A stretch of 64,000 nucleotides of DNA from VRUE01 sp963780815 (GCA_963780815.1 CAWADG010000013.1:253197-317196), one strand, 5' to 3'; counted from the first letter of the stretch, positions 8,832-24,533 are shown. A program made the numbers and translations. Notes: generated by a model from the letters alone, not told the origin.

Positions 8832-8839
8832 GCAGCGGC

Positions 8840-8879
8840 GCACCGGGGGCACCCCTATCGCGATGGCCCCCCGTGTGCC
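8840..8879 (+). terminator. Possible hairpin after the GH65 gene
   Basis: Arms GCACCGGGGGC and GCCCCCCGTGTGC can pair imperfectly just after the GH65 stop and before the acyl-CoA dehydrogenase. There is no clear U tract, so this may be a weak terminator or only structure. It is the only visible break between the sugar operon and the lipid cluster. Confidence 0.3.
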
Positions 8880-8988
8880 ATGGTTGTAACCGGATGAAGA
8901 AGATTCGCGATACCAGGGGCCGGCCCACATCCGATCGATCAGATCGGCTTCCTTGCGTGTCACGGGAGGTCGGGCAGGAGTTGTAGAG

Positions 8989-10659
8989 ATGCCGCCCGAA
9001 TTGGACCTCGAGACGCTCGATTTCACCCTCGAGTCGCTCAGCGAGTTCGGCCGTCGCGAGTTGCCGGACTCTGTGCTGATCGAGCTGGATGAGCGCGACG
9101 AGTTCCCAGAGGAGGTCGTGCGGCGGATGTGCGGAGAAGAGCTCGGAATCCAGCTGCTCTTCGTCCCCGAGGAGCACGGGGGGATGGGTGGCGGCGCGCT
9201 GGACATCTATCGGGTATGCGAGCTGATGGCGGCCGTCGATCTGGGAATCGCGACCTCCGTTCTCGCGACTTTCCTGGGCAGCGACCCGATCGCTGTCGGG
9301 GGAACGCCCGAGCAGAAGGGGCGCTGGATGCGGCGAATTGCGGAGGAGGGAGTGCTGATGGCCTACGGCGCGACCGAGCCCGACGCCGGCAGCGACCTCG
9401 CCGCGCTCAAGACCAGGGCGGAGCCGGTGTCGGAGAACGGCACGGTGGTCGGCTACCGCCTCAGTGGTGCGAAGCAATGGATCTCCAACGGTGGCGTGGC
9501 CGAGCTCAGCTCGGTCCTCGCCCTTGCGCCAGGTGGCCCGAGCTGGTTCGTGATCGAGAGCGGCACCGAGGGCTTCACCCATGGCGAACACGAGGACAAG
9601 CACGGCATCCGACTCTCAAACACCGCCGCGCTGTTCCTTGAGGACGCCTATGTCGACGCCGACAACCTGATCGGCGCTGCCGAGGGACAGGGCCTGATCC
9701 AGGCCCAGGAGATCTTCGGCTACACGCGACTGATGGTCGCCGCGTTCGCCTTGGGAGCCGGCTGGGCAGCGCTTGACCGCGCGATCCCCTACTCGACCGA
9801 TCGCATCCAGGCGGGGGGCCCGCTGTCTGAGAAGCAGGGCTACACCCACAAGCTGATCGTTCCGCACGCCGTGCGGCTGGAGGCCGCCCGCGCGGCCATC
9901 GAGGAGGCCGCCGAGCGGATCGACGCCGGCGAAGGATCCCTCAACACCGAGGGCGCAATCGCCAAGTATCTGGCGAGCGAGGGTGGAAACGCCGCTGCAG
10001 ACGCGGCGATCCAGGCTCATGGGGGCTACGGCTACACCCACGAGTACATGGTCGAGAAGATCAAGCGCGATGTCCGCATCACGACGATCTACGAGGGGAC
10101 CTCGGAGATCATGGAGATGACGATCGCGCGTGATCGCTGGCAACAGCATTTGAAGGCGCACGGCGATCATTTCCACGCCGCGGCGCGCGAGCTGGAGGCG
10201 CTGGGGGCCGAGCACCCCGAGGTCGGCGCGGGGACCACCGCGCTCGCGTTGCACGCTCTGGCCGAGGTCTTCGAGGCCGCGCGGAACGCGCGGCTGACCC
10301 GCAGCCAACACATCCTGCTACGACTCGGACAGCACGCCGCGACCGTCGAGGGCGCTGCGACCCTGGTGCGGCGGGCGGCGCGGGCGGCGGCGGGCACGCT
10401 CTCGCCGAAGGCATCGCGGCGCTTCGATGCGGATGCCCTCGCGGCGATCGCCCGGGTCAACGCCCGCGAGGTCGCGCTCGACGTGGCCACCGAGGGGGTG
10501 CGCTGGATCTCCGGTGCGAAGGCCGTCGGGGAAGATGACTCGACAGCGCTGGTATCCCGAATCGGGCTTGCCGCGATCCAGGCGGCGCAGGCGGGCCTAC
10601 TTGCCGACATGGACGCCGTCGCGGGCGCGATCTATGGCCGGTCGGAGCCTGAGGGATGA
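8989..10659 (+). CDS. Acyl-CoA dehydrogenase, long form
   Basis: 556 residues from ATG 8989, preceded by GCAGGAG at good spacing. The flavoprotein core is clear: AYGATEPDAGSDLAALKT in the FAD/substrate lid, KQWISNGG, and the C-terminal helical bundle with HGGYGYTHEYMVEK followed by TTIYEGTSEIMEM, whose Glu is the usual catalytic base. About 150 extra helical residues follow, as in very-long-chain members. It normally introduces an alpha,beta double bond into acyl-CoA using FAD. It lies 37 bases upstream of the megasynthase, with no enoyl reductase in the cluster, so it may tailor the product or act in saturation chemistry; that is inference. Confidence 0.9.
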   Translation: MPPELDLETLDFTLESLSEFGRRELPDSVLIELDERDEFPEEVVRRMCGEELGIQLLFVPEEHGGMGGGALDIYRVCELMAAVDLGIATSVLATFLGSDPIAVGGTPEQKGRWMRRIAEEGVLMAYGATEPDAGSDLAALKTRAEPVSENGTVVGYRLSGAKQWISNGGVAELSSVLALAPGGPSWFVIESGTEGFTHGEHEDKHGIRLSNTAALFLEDAYVDADNLIGAAEGQGLIQAQEIFGYTRLMVAAFALGAGWAALDRAIPYSTDRIQAGGPLSEKQGYTHKLIVPHAVRLEAARAAIEEAAERIDAGEGSLNTEGAIAKYLASEGGNAAADAAIQAHGGYGYTHEYMVEKIKRDVRITTIYEGTSEIMEMTIARDRWQQHLKAHGDHFHAAARELEALGAEHPEVGAGTTALALHALAEVFEAARNARLTRSQHILLRLGQHAATVEGAATLVRRAARAAAGTLSPKASRRFDADALAAIARVNAREVALDVATEGVRWISGAKAVGEDDSTALVSRIGLAAIQAAQAGLLADMDAVAGAIYGRSEPEG

Positions 10660-10696
10660 CAGTTCGACGCCACAGCCCCCCACCGGGAGCCAGCCC

Positions 10697-13600
10697 ATGA
10701 GCGAGGCGAGCCGAGCGATCGCCATCGTCGGCGTGGGGGCGATCCTTCCCGACGCGCCCGACGCGGCGACCTTCTGGCGCAACGTCAGCGAGGGCCACTA
10801 CGGGATCAGCGAGGTCGCCCCGGATCGTTGGGACCCCGAGCTCCACTTCGACCCGGACCCAAAGGCTCCAGAGCGCACCTACTCGAAGATCGGTGGCTGG
10901 GTGCGCTCATGGGAGTGGGACCCCCTCGCCTGGCATCTTCCCATCCCGCCCAAGGTCTCGGAGGCTATGGACGATGCGCAGAAGTGGGGTGTCACCTGCA
11001 CCCGGATGGCGCTGCTCGACTATGGCTGGCCGGAGCGGCCGCTCGACCTTGAGCGCACCGCCGTCGTCTTCGGCAACGCGATGGCCGGCGAGCACCACTA
11101 TCTGACGACGATCCGCCTCGCCTTCCCCGAGCTCGAGCGCGAGCTGGCGAGGGCGCCGAGTTACGCCGAGCTGCCCGCGAGCGCGCGCGAGGCGATCGCC
11201 CGCGAGCTGCACTCGAACATCGACGAGTGGTTGCCGCCGGTGACGGAGGACACGATGCCGGGTGAGCTCGGAAACTGTCTGACGGGTCGCGTCTCCAACC
11301 TCTTCAACCTGCGCGGGCCCAACTTCGTCGTCGATGCGGCCTGCGCCTCGGCGATGGCGGCAATGGACGCTTCGATCGACGGGCTGATCGAGCGCGAGTT
11401 CGATGCGGTGATCACGGGCGGGATCGACCGCAACATGGGTGCCTCCACGTTCATCAAGTTCTGCGCGATCGGCGCCCTGTCTGCAACCGGCACCCGGCCC
11501 TACGCCGACGGTGCCGACGGGTTCGTCATGGGCGAGGGCGCGGCGCTGTTCGTGCTCAAGCGGCTCGAGGATGCCGAGCGCGACGGCGACCGGGTGTACG
11601 CCGTCATCCGCGGCTTGGCGGGGTCGAGCGATGGCAAGGGCAAGGGGATCACGGCCCCGAACCCGGTCGGCCAGAGGCTCGCGATCGAGCGCGCCTGGCG
11701 AAAGTCGGGGCTCTCGCCGGAGGTGTGCTCATTGATCGAGGGCCACGGCACGTCGACCCGCGTCGGCGACGTCGTCGAGGTCGAGAGCCTCTCAGAGGCA
11801 TTCGCAGGGGCGCGCCTGCCTGCCGGATCCGTCGCCCTGGGGTCCGTGAAGTCCAACATCGGGCACCTCAAGGGCGCCGCGGGAGCGGCGGGGCTGCTGA
11901 AGACCATTCTGGCGCTGCACCACAAGGTCATGCCGCCGAGCCTCAACTTCAAACGGCCGAACCCGAACATCGACTGGACCGACTCGCCGTTCGCGGTGAA
12001 CACCGAGCTGCGCGAGTGGGAGACCCGCGACAACGTGCCGCGGGTTGCGGGCGTGAGCGCATTCGGCTTCGGGGGCACGAACTATCACGCGGTGCTCGAG
12101 GAGCACGTGCCCGGGCGTCTGAGCGGAAACGGTTCGGCCTCGATCTCGGTTCCGGCCGATGCCGGCGCGACCGCTGACGCCGGCGCCGTCGCGGTGCCGC
12201 CCCAACCGAGAGCGGCCCGCGGGGAAGACGGTCGGGGGCCGAAGGCCCCCGTGCGCGGAGCCCTCGTGCTGGGCGGCACCGATGAGGCCGCCGTCGCTCG
12301 AGCGCTCCGCGCCGCCCTCGAGGAGGCGCGCGCCGGGCGCTGCCCCGCTCCGACGCCGCCGGATGCGGAGGCGCTCCGCTCAGCCGAGCGAGTGGCGATC
12401 GACTACGGGGACGCGGAGGAGCTGGCGGCGAAGGCCAGCGCCACCCTGAAGGCGCTTGACTCGAATGACTCCGGCGTCTGGCAGGCGCTCCAGGCACGCG
12501 GAATCTTCCACGGAAGCGGGCCGCAGCGCGGCAAAGTCGCTTTCCTCTACCCGGGCCAGGGCTCGCAGTACGCCGACATGCTCGCCGAGCTGCGCGAAAT
12601 CGAGCCGCTCGTGGCCGAGGTCTTCGAGGAGGCTGACGAGGTCATGAGGCCGTTGCTCGACGGCAGGGAGCTGAGCGGGTTCATCTTCGCCGATCGCGAC
12701 AGCCCGGAGGCGCTCGCCGAGGCGGAGGAGCAGCTGCGGCGAACCGAGATCACCCAGCCGGCCGTCCTCACGGTCGACGTCGCCCTCACCCGGATGCTGG
12801 AGGCCTACGGAGTTTTCCCGGACTTCGTCATGGGCCACAGCCTCGGCGAGTACGGAGCGTTGGTGTCGGCCGGAGCACTGCCCTTCGAGCAGGCGCTAGA
12901 GGCGGTCAGCGCCAGAGGCCGTGAGATGGCGAGCCTCGAGGTCCCGGATCCGGGTGCGATGGCGGCCGTGATGGCGCCGGCGCAGGAGGTCGAGGAGGTG
13001 CTCGCCTCCTCGGAGGGTTACCTCGTGCTCGCCAACATCAACTCGACTAACCAGGTCGTGCTGGGGGGCGGCACCGAGGCGGTCGCCCGCGCCGTCGGCG
13101 CCTTCCAGGAGCGCGGCCACCAGGCGATCCCGCTGCCGGTCAGCCACGCCTTCCACACCGAGATCGTGGCCCCGGCAAGCGAGCCCCTGCGGGCGATGCT
13201 GAGGCGGCTTCGGCTCTCGCCCCCCCGGATCCCAATCGTGGCCAACGTCGATGGCGAGTTCTACCCGACTGGAGCCGGCGTGGAGGAGCAGATCGTCGAC
13301 ATCCTCGGTCGCCAGGTCGCATCGCCCGTGCAGTTCGAGAAGGGCCTGCATACCCTGTTCGACGCTGGAGCACGTATCTTCGTCGAGACTGGGCCCAAGC
13401 GGGCCCTGCACGGGTTCGCATCCGATGTCCTCGACGGCGATGAGGTGCTCAACCTTTACACCAATCACCCGAAGCTCGGCGACCTGGCGTCGTTCAACCA
13501 TGCGCTCTGCGGCCTCTATGCCGCCGGGCTCGGCGTCGGCCGGGAGCCCGAGCCGGTGGACGGTGCACCTCCGGCACAACCCGCGCCCTCCTCTGCGTCC

Positions 13601-16600
13601 CGCCCCTCCGGCGAGAGCGATGACGTCGACCGGGAGCTCGGTCGGCTCACTGTCGACTTCCTTCGCCGCGGCAGCGAGCTCCTAGGTGAGGCCGCACCGG
13701 CCGGCGGGCCGTCCGATCCCGTGGTGATAACGGGCGCGGCGCTCGGCCTTCCGGGAACCGAGCACGTCTTCGATGACCGCAACATCGCGCGGATCCTCCA
13801 TGGCGAGCAGTTCATCGACATGATCCCCTCGGGCCTGCGACATCAAATTCTCGATCGCCACATCACGCGTCTAGTCAAGAGCGACGACGGATCGGCGAGC
13901 TTCGAAGCGATCGACGACGTCGCCGACGTGATCAAGCTTGCTGCGCGGGAGGGCAAGCTGGACCTGGCCGCGGAGTTCGGGGTCAACCCCGACCGGGTGG
14001 CAGCGCTCGGCCGCAGCACCCAGCTCGCGATCGGTGCCGGCATCGACGCCCTGCGCGACGCCGGCATTCCCCTCGTCCTCCGGTACAAGACAACCACAAA
14101 GGGGACGCAGCTCCCGGACCGGTGGGCACTTCCGACTCCCCTGCGCGACGATACCGCGGTCATCTTCGCGTCGGCGTTTCCGGGCTTGGAAGAGTTCGCT
14201 TCGGAGGCCGAGCGCTTCTCCGAGGATCGCTCCCGCCGGGAGCGACTGGCCGAGGTCGAAGCCCTGCGCCAGCGCCTCGCCGGTCATGGCGACAGCGTCG
14301 CGCTTGCCGAGGTCGACCGCCATATCCACGACCTGAAGATCGAGCTCGAGCAGGAGCCCTATCGCTTCGATCGCCGCTTCCTCTTCCGGGTCCTCTCCAT
14401 GGGCCACTCCCAGCTCGCGGAGCTGATCGGCGCACGTGGGCCGAACACCCAGGTCAATGCAGCGTGCGCGAGCACGACCCAGGCCGTTGCGATCGCCGAG
14501 GATTGGATCCGTGCGGGACGCTGCCGGCGGGCAATCGTGGTCGCGGCTGATGACGCGACCTCGGACGAGCTCCTACCGTGGATCGGTGCCGGGTTCCTCG
14601 CCTCCGGCGCAGCGGCCACCGATGAGGTCGTCGAGGAGGCCGCCCTGCCGTTCGACCAACGTCGCCATGGAATGCTGCTGGGCATGGGCGCCGCGGCGCT
14701 CATTGTCGAGAGCGCCGCTTCCGCACGCGAGCGTGGCGTCACGCCGATCTGCGAGGTGCTCAGCTCGGTCACCGCCAACAGCGCCTTCCACGGCACCCGC
14801 CTCGACGTCGACCACATCGGCGAAGTGATGGAGACCGTCGTTGCTCAGGCCGAGGCGAGGGGCATGGACCGGGGCCGGATCGGCGAGGAGATGGTGTTCG
14901 TCTCCCACGAGACCTACACCCCGGCGCGGGGGGGCAGCGCGGCGGCCGAGATCCACGCGCTGCGCCGGGTCTTCGGCGCCGCCGCCGAGAAAGCGCTGAT
15001 CGCGAACACCAAGGGGATCACCGGTCATCCGATGGGCGTCGGGCTCGAGGACGTGGTTGCGGTCAAGTCGCTCGAGACGGGCCTCGTTCCACCGATCCCG
15101 AACTTCCGCGAGGTGGATCCGGAGCTGGGTGCCCTCAATCTCTCCCAGGGGGGCTCATACCCGGTCAACTTCGCGCTTCGCCTTGCCGCTGGATTCGGCT
15201 CGCAGATCTGCATGCTGCTGCTTCGCTGGACCCCGGTGCGCGATGGCCGTCGCCGCAATCCCGAGGAGCTCGGCTATTCCTACCGAATCGGCGACCACGA
15301 GCGGTGGACCGATTGGCTGCGGACGATGAGCGGCCAGGAGGCGCCCGAGCTGGAGGTCGTGCAGCGGCGGCTGCGGTTCGTCGACCGTGGCCCGGGCGCG
15401 AAGCGCGAGGATCGCTTCGCGACGCCCGCGCCGGCGCCGACCTCAGAGCCGGCGCCTGCCGTTACGGTCCCACCCGCACAGGCTCCACCTCCGACGGAGC
15501 CCTCGATCCCGGTCGCGGGCCAGCAGGAGGTGGCTGCCGGCGACGAGGTCACCGACCGCGTCCTGGCGCTGGTCGCCGAGCAGACCGGCTACCCGCCCGA
15601 CCTGCTCGACCTCGATCTCGACCTCGAGGCCGATCTCGGGATCGACACCGTGAAGCAGGCGGAGGTGTTCGCGAAGATCCGCGAGGCCTACGGCATCCCC
15701 TTCGACGAAGACCTGAAGCTGCGCGACTACCCGACCCTCAACCACGTGGTCGCCTTCGTGCGTGAGCGGGCGGCGATCCCGCCGCCACCGCCCTCCCCCG
15801 CCGCGGCCGAGCAGGAGGTGCCTGCCGGCGACGAGGTCACCGACCGCGTCCTGGCGCTGGTCGCCGAGCAGACCGGCTACCCGCCCGACCTGCTCGACCT
15901 CGATCTCGACCTCGAGGCCGATCTCGGGATCGACACCGTGAAGCAGGCGGAGGTGTTCGCGAAGATCCGCGAGGCCTACGGCATCCCCTTCGACGAAGAC
16001 CTGAAGCTGCGCGACTACCCGACCCTCAACCACGTGGTCGCCTTCGTGCGTGAGCGGGCGGCGATCCCGCCGCCACCGCCCTCCCCCGCCGCGGCCGAGC
16101 AGGAGGTGGCTGCCGGCGACGAGGTCACCGACCGCGTCCTGGCGCTGGTCGCCGAGCAGACCGGCTACCCGCCCGACCTGCTCGACCTCGATCTCGACCT
16201 CGAGGCCGATCTCGGGATCGACACCGTGAAGCAGGCGGAGGTGTTCGCGAAGATCCGCGAGGCCTACGGCATCCCCTTCGACGAAGACCTGAAGCTGCGC
16301 GACTACCCGACCCTCAACCACGTGGTCGCCTTCGTGCGTGAGCGGGCGGCCCCCGCGGCCGGCGAGCTGGAACCCTCCGAGCGCGCCGGCGGTACCGAGG
16401 CCTCGGGCGAACAGGAGCCCGGCGGGTTTACCCGCCGGGTTCCGGTCCCCGTGGTGCGGCCGGCGCTCGAGCACTGCGTGGCCACCGGCGTCTCGCTCGG
16501 GGCCGGGAGCCGGGTGATCGTCATGCCCGATGCCGGAGGCGTCGCCACCGCGCTCGCCACAAGGCTCGAGAAGCTCGGGGTCGAGGTGCTGATCGCGGAT

Positions 16601-18916
16601 GGCGTTGAGGACGACGACGCCTTCGAGCGCCGGATCGAGGCCTGGAAGGACGCGGGGCCCGTGCAGGGCGCCTTCTGGCTGCCGGCCCTCGACGCCGAGC
16701 GGCCGCTGGCCGAGCTCGATTCGGAGAGTTGGGCCGGGGAGCTGCGCCCCCGGGTCAAGCTCCTCGCGATGACGATGCGGGCTCTTTCCGAGCAGATTGA
16801 CTCCGAGGGCACATTCCTGATCGCGGGCACGCGGCTCGGCGGCCGGCACGGGTATGACTCTTCCGGCGCGACCTCGGCGATGGGCGGCGCCGTCAGTGGA
16901 TTCACGAAGTCGCTGGCTCGCGAGCGCCCGGAAGCGCTTGTCAAGGTTGTCGATTTCGCGCCCAGCCGCAAGACCGCCGCGCTCGCCGAGATCCTGATCG
17001 AGGAGGCGCGCCGGGATCCCGGCGTGGTCGAGGTCGGCTACGCAGATGACCTGCGCTGGTCGGTGGGCCTGCTCGAGCGGCCGGCCGAGCGCGACCCAGC
17101 CCGCAGGCTGGGAGCCGACACCGTCTTCCTTGTCACTGGGGCCGCGGGCAGCATCGTCGCAGCGATCGTCGCCGATCTGGCCGCGGCGTCGGCAGGCACC
17201 TTCCACCTGCTCGACCTCGTCCCTGAGCCCGACCCCGCCGATCCTGACGTGAGGCGGTTCTCGGACGATCCCGACGGGCTCAAGCGCGATCTCGCCGAGC
17301 GGATCAAGCAGCGTGGTGAGCGGCCGACCCCGAAGCTCGTCGAGCGCGAGATCTCGCGCATCGAGCGTGCTCGGGCCGCTCTCGACGTGATCGAGGCGAT
17401 CCGCGAGGCGGGCGGCAGTGCGCACTGGCACCAGGTGGATCTCACCGATCCGGATCAGGTGTCGGCTTCAGTCTCGGCCGCCCTGCAGGAGAGCGGTCGG
17501 GTCGACGTCCTCCTGCACTGCGCCGGCATGGAGGTGAGCCACAACCTGGTTGACAAGCCGCAGCGCGAGTTCGACCTGGTCTTCGACGTGAAGGCGAACG
17601 GCTGGTTCAACCTGCTCCAGGCGCTCGGCGAGAAGGGCCCGGATGTCGCCGTTGTCTTCAGCTCGATCGCCGCACGCTTCGGCAATGCCGGCCAGACCGA
17701 CTATGCGGCCGCCAATGACCTTCTCTGCAAGAGCATCTCGCGCCTGCGCCGCGACACCGGGATGCGCGGCGTGGCGATCGACTGGACCGCCTGGGCCGGC
17801 ATCGGCATGGCAAGCCGCGGCTCGATACCGAAGGTGATGGAGATGGCGGGGATCGAGATGCTGGCGCCGGCGGAGGGAGTGCCCGTCGTCGGCCGGGAGC
17901 TCACCGCCACGGGCCCCGGCGCCGAGGTGGTCGTGGCCGGAGCGCTAGGGGTGCTGGCCGAGGATCGTCATCCGACCGGAGGCTTGGATCCGGATTCGGC
18001 CAGCGAGGCGATGACCGCCCATCGCTGGCCGATGACGGGCCGTGCGTCGAGCTTCACCCTCGCCGAGGGGCTCACCGTCCTCACCGAGCTCGATCCGACC
18101 GATCAGGCGTTCCTCGACGATCACCGGATCGAGGGAATCCCGGTGCTGCCCGGAGCAATGGTCATCGAGGCCTTCGCAGAGGCGGCGGCCGCGCTGATGC
18201 CCGGTTGGCAGGTGGTGGCGCTCGAGGACATCGAGCTGACGGCGCCCTTCAAGTTCTACCGCGACGAGCCACGCACGGTCGAGCTGCAGGTGCTGCCGCG
18301 CGACCGCGGTGACGGCACCCTGGTAGCCGACTGCCGTCTCGTGGGAAGTCGCTCCCTGCCCCAGGGCGAGCAGCGAGCCGTCCACTTCACCGGCCGAGCT
18401 GTTCTCGCGCGCGAGCTTTCCCAGCCACCGGATGGGGAGGTGGCCCCCGCCGAGGATTCCGAGAATCGGGGCGTTGGCTCGGAGGCGATCTACCGGATCT
18501 ACTTCCATGGCCCCGCCTACCGGGTGCTGGAGCGGGCCTGGCGCTGTGACGGCACCGTGATCGGCCGCCTAGCCGGCGACCTGCCGCCTGATCACAAGCC
18601 GGCCGGCGAGCCCACGCAGGCTGCGCCCCGCCTGATCGAGCTCTGCTTCCAGACGGCGGGGGTCTGGGAGCTCGGCACCCGGGGACGGATGGCGCTTCCC
18701 ACCCACGTTGATCGGATCACCCGCTTCGCCCAAGCGGGCGCACCGGGGACGCTCGTCGCGATCGTTACCCCGCGCGAGGATGAATCTTCGATCGACGCCC
18801 GGGTGGTGGATGAGCAGGGCCACGTCCGGGTCCTGCTCGAGGGCTATCGCACGATCGAGCTCCCCGGTGCTCTCGATTCCGACGCGCTCGAGCCGATCCG
18901 CTCGGCGATGAGATAG
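10697..18916 (+). CDS. Type I lipid/polyketide megasynthase KS-AT-KS-(ACP-like)x3-KR-DH
   Basis: 2739 residues from ATG 10697, with CGGGAG seven bases upstream. In order: KS1 with Cys216 in DAACASA, then EGHGTST and NIGHLKGAAG, a full Cys-His-His set; AT with GHSLGEY (Ser715); KS2 with Cys1257 in NAACAST, SHETYT and TGHPMGV; three 96-residue carrier-like repeats (about 1610-1885); a KR with TGAAGS near 2145 and Tyr2336 in DYAAAN; and a C-terminal double-hotdog dehydratase with His2476 in DDHRIEGIPVLPGA. The set resembles polyunsaturated-fatty-acid synthase subunits (PfaA plus a condensing half) merged in one chain. There is no enoyl reductase and no thioesterase. The carrier repeats read GIDTVK where GIDSxK is expected. 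Carboxylase and PPTase genes follow directly. The product is unknown. Confidence 0.9.
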   Translation: MSEASRAIAIVGVGAILPDAPDAATFWRNVSEGHYGISEVAPDRWDPELHFDPDPKAPERTYSKIGGWVRSWEWDPLAWHLPIPPKVSEAMDDAQKWGVTCTRMALLDYGWPERPLDLERTAVVFGNAMAGEHHYLTTIRLAFPELERELARAPSYAELPASAREAIARELHSNIDEWLPPVTEDTMPGELGNCLTGRVSNLFNLRGPNFVVDAACASAMAAMDASIDGLIEREFDAVITGGIDRNMGASTFIKFCAIGALSATGTRPYADGADGFVMGEGAALFVLKRLEDAERDGDRVYAVIRGLAGSSDGKGKGITAPNPVGQRLAIERAWRKSGLSPEVCSLIEGHGTSTRVGDVVEVESLSEAFAGARLPAGSVALGSVKSNIGHLKGAAGAAGLLKTILALHHKVMPPSLNFKRPNPNIDWTDSPFAVNTELREWETRDNVPRVAGVSAFGFGGTNYHAVLEEHVPGRLSGNGSASISVPADAGATADAGAVAVPPQPRAARGEDGRGPKAPVRGALVLGGTDEAAVARALRAALEEARAGRCPAPTPPDAEALRSAERVAIDYGDAEELAAKASATLKALDSNDSGVWQALQARGIFHGSGPQRGKVAFLYPGQGSQYADMLAELREIEPLVAEVFEEADEVMRPLLDGRELSGFIFADRDSPEALAEAEEQLRRTEITQPAVLTVDVALTRMLEAYGVFPDFVMGHSLGEYGALVSAGALPFEQALEAVSARGREMASLEVPDPGAMAAVMAPAQEVEEVLASSEGYLVLANINSTNQVVLGGGTEAVARAVGAFQERGHQAIPLPVSHAFHTEIVAPASEPLRAMLRRLRLSPPRIPIVANVDGEFYPTGAGVEEQIVDILGRQVASPVQFEKGLHTLFDAGARIFVETGPKRALHGFASDVLDGDEVLNLYTNHPKLGDLASFNHALCGLYAAGLGVGREPEPVDGAPPAQPAPSSASRPSGESDDVDRELGRLTVDFLRRGSELLGEAAPAGGPSDPVVITGAALGLPGTEHVFDDRNIARILHGEQFIDMIPSGLRHQILDRHITRLVKSDDGSASFEAIDDVADVIKLAAREGKLDLAAEFGVNPDRVAALGRSTQLAIGAGIDALRDAGIPLVLRYKTTTKGTQLPDRWALPTPLRDDTAVIFASAFPGLEEFASEAERFSEDRSRRERLAEVEALRQRLAGHGDSVALAEVDRHIHDLKIELEQEPYRFDRRFLFRVLSMGHSQLAELIGARGPNTQVNAACASTTQAVAIAEDWIRAGRCRRAIVVAADDATSDELLPWIGAGFLASGAAATDEVVEEAALPFDQRRHGMLLGMGAAALIVESAASARERGVTPICEVLSSVTANSAFHGTRLDVDHIGEVMETVVAQAEARGMDRGRIGEEMVFVSHETYTPARGGSAAAEIHALRRVFGAAAEKALIANTKGITGHPMGVGLEDVVAVKSLETGLVPPIPNFREVDPELGALNLSQGGSYPVNFALRLAAGFGSQICMLLLRWTPVRDGRRRNPEELGYSYRIGDHERWTDWLRTMSGQEAPELEVVQRRLRFVDRGPGAKREDRFATPAPAPTSEPAPAVTVPPAQAPPPTEPSIPVAGQQEVAAGDEVTDRVLALVAEQTGYPPDLLDLDLDLEADLGIDTVKQAEVFAKIREAYGIPFDEDLKLRDYPTLNHVVAFVRERAAIPPPPPSPAAAEQEVPAGDEVTDRVLALVAEQTGYPPDLLDLDLDLEADLGIDTVKQAEVFAKIREAYGIPFDEDLKLRDYPTLNHVVAFVRERAAIPPPPPSPAAAEQEVAAGDEVTDRVLALVAEQTGYPPDLLDLDLDLEADLGIDTVKQAEVFAKIREAYGIPFDEDLKLRDYPTLNHVVAFVRERAAPAAGELEPSERAGGTEASGEQEPGGFTRRVPVPVVRPALEHCVATGVSLGAGSRVIVMPDAGGVATALATRLEKLGVEVLIADGVEDDDAFERRIEAWKDAGPVQGAFWLPALDAERPLAELDSESWAGELRPRVKLLAMTMRALSEQIDSEGTFLIAGTRLGGRHGYDSSGATSAMGGAVSGFTKSLARERPEALVKVVDFAPSRKTAALAEILIEEARRDPGVVEVGYADDLRWSVGLLERPAERDPARRLGADTVFLVTGAAGSIVAAIVADLAAASAGTFHLLDLVPEPDPADPDVRRFSDDPDGLKRDLAERIKQRGERPTPKLVEREISRIERARAALDVIEAIREAGGSAHWHQVDLTDPDQVSASVSAALQESGRVDVLLHCAGMEVSHNLVDKPQREFDLVFDVKANGWFNLLQALGEKGPDVAVVFSSIAARFGNAGQTDYAAANDLLCKSISRLRRDTGMRGVAIDWTAWAGIGMASRGSIPKVMEMAGIEMLAPAEGVPVVGRELTATGPGAEVVVAGALGVLAEDRHPTGGLDPDSASEAMTAHRWPMTGRASSFTLAEGLTVLTELDPTDQAFLDDHRIEGIPVLPGAMVIEAFAEAAAALMPGWQVVALEDIELTAPFKFYRDEPRTVELQVLPRDRGDGTLVADCRLVGSRSLPQGEQRAVHFTGRAVLARELSQPPDGEVAPAEDSENRGVGSEAIYRIYFHGPAYRVLERAWRCDGTVIGRLAGDLPPDHKPAGEPTQAAPRLIELCFQTAGVWELGTRGRMALPTHVDRITRFAQAGAPGTLVAIVTPREDESSIDARVVDEQGHVRVLLEGYRTIELPGALDSDALEPIRSAMR
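15524..16362 (+). repeat. Three near-identical 288-bp carrier-domain repeats
   Basis: Units begin at 15524, 15812 and 16100 with an exact 288-base period (96 codons). They appear almost base-for-base identical; the one difference I see is GTGGCT versus GTGCCT at the start of unit 2. Each encodes a carrier-type helix bundle (DLEADLGIDTVKQAEVF) plus a Pro/Ala linker (IPPPPPSPAAAE) in the first two. Such identity implies recent duplication or ongoing gene conversion. Confidence 0.95.
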
Positions 18917-18929
18917 CGGGGGGCTGGGC

Positions 18930-24533
<5,604 letters not shown>

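Noticed and set aside
15524..16362. Regular DNA repeats that could suggest a CRISPR array or satellite
   Set aside because: The period is 288 bases with no spacers and it is fully coding for carrier domains. No CRISPR-like short repeats or cas genes occur in the window.
15443..17431. 662-codon minus-strand frame with apparent internal repeats
   Set aside because: The repeats simply mirror the 288-base carrier repeats of the megasynthase on the other strand.
10697..18916. Enediyne-type iterative PKS
   Set aside because: Enediyne synthases have one KS, a central single carrier and an integrated PPTase domain. Here there are two KS domains, three tandem carriers and a separate PPTase gene.
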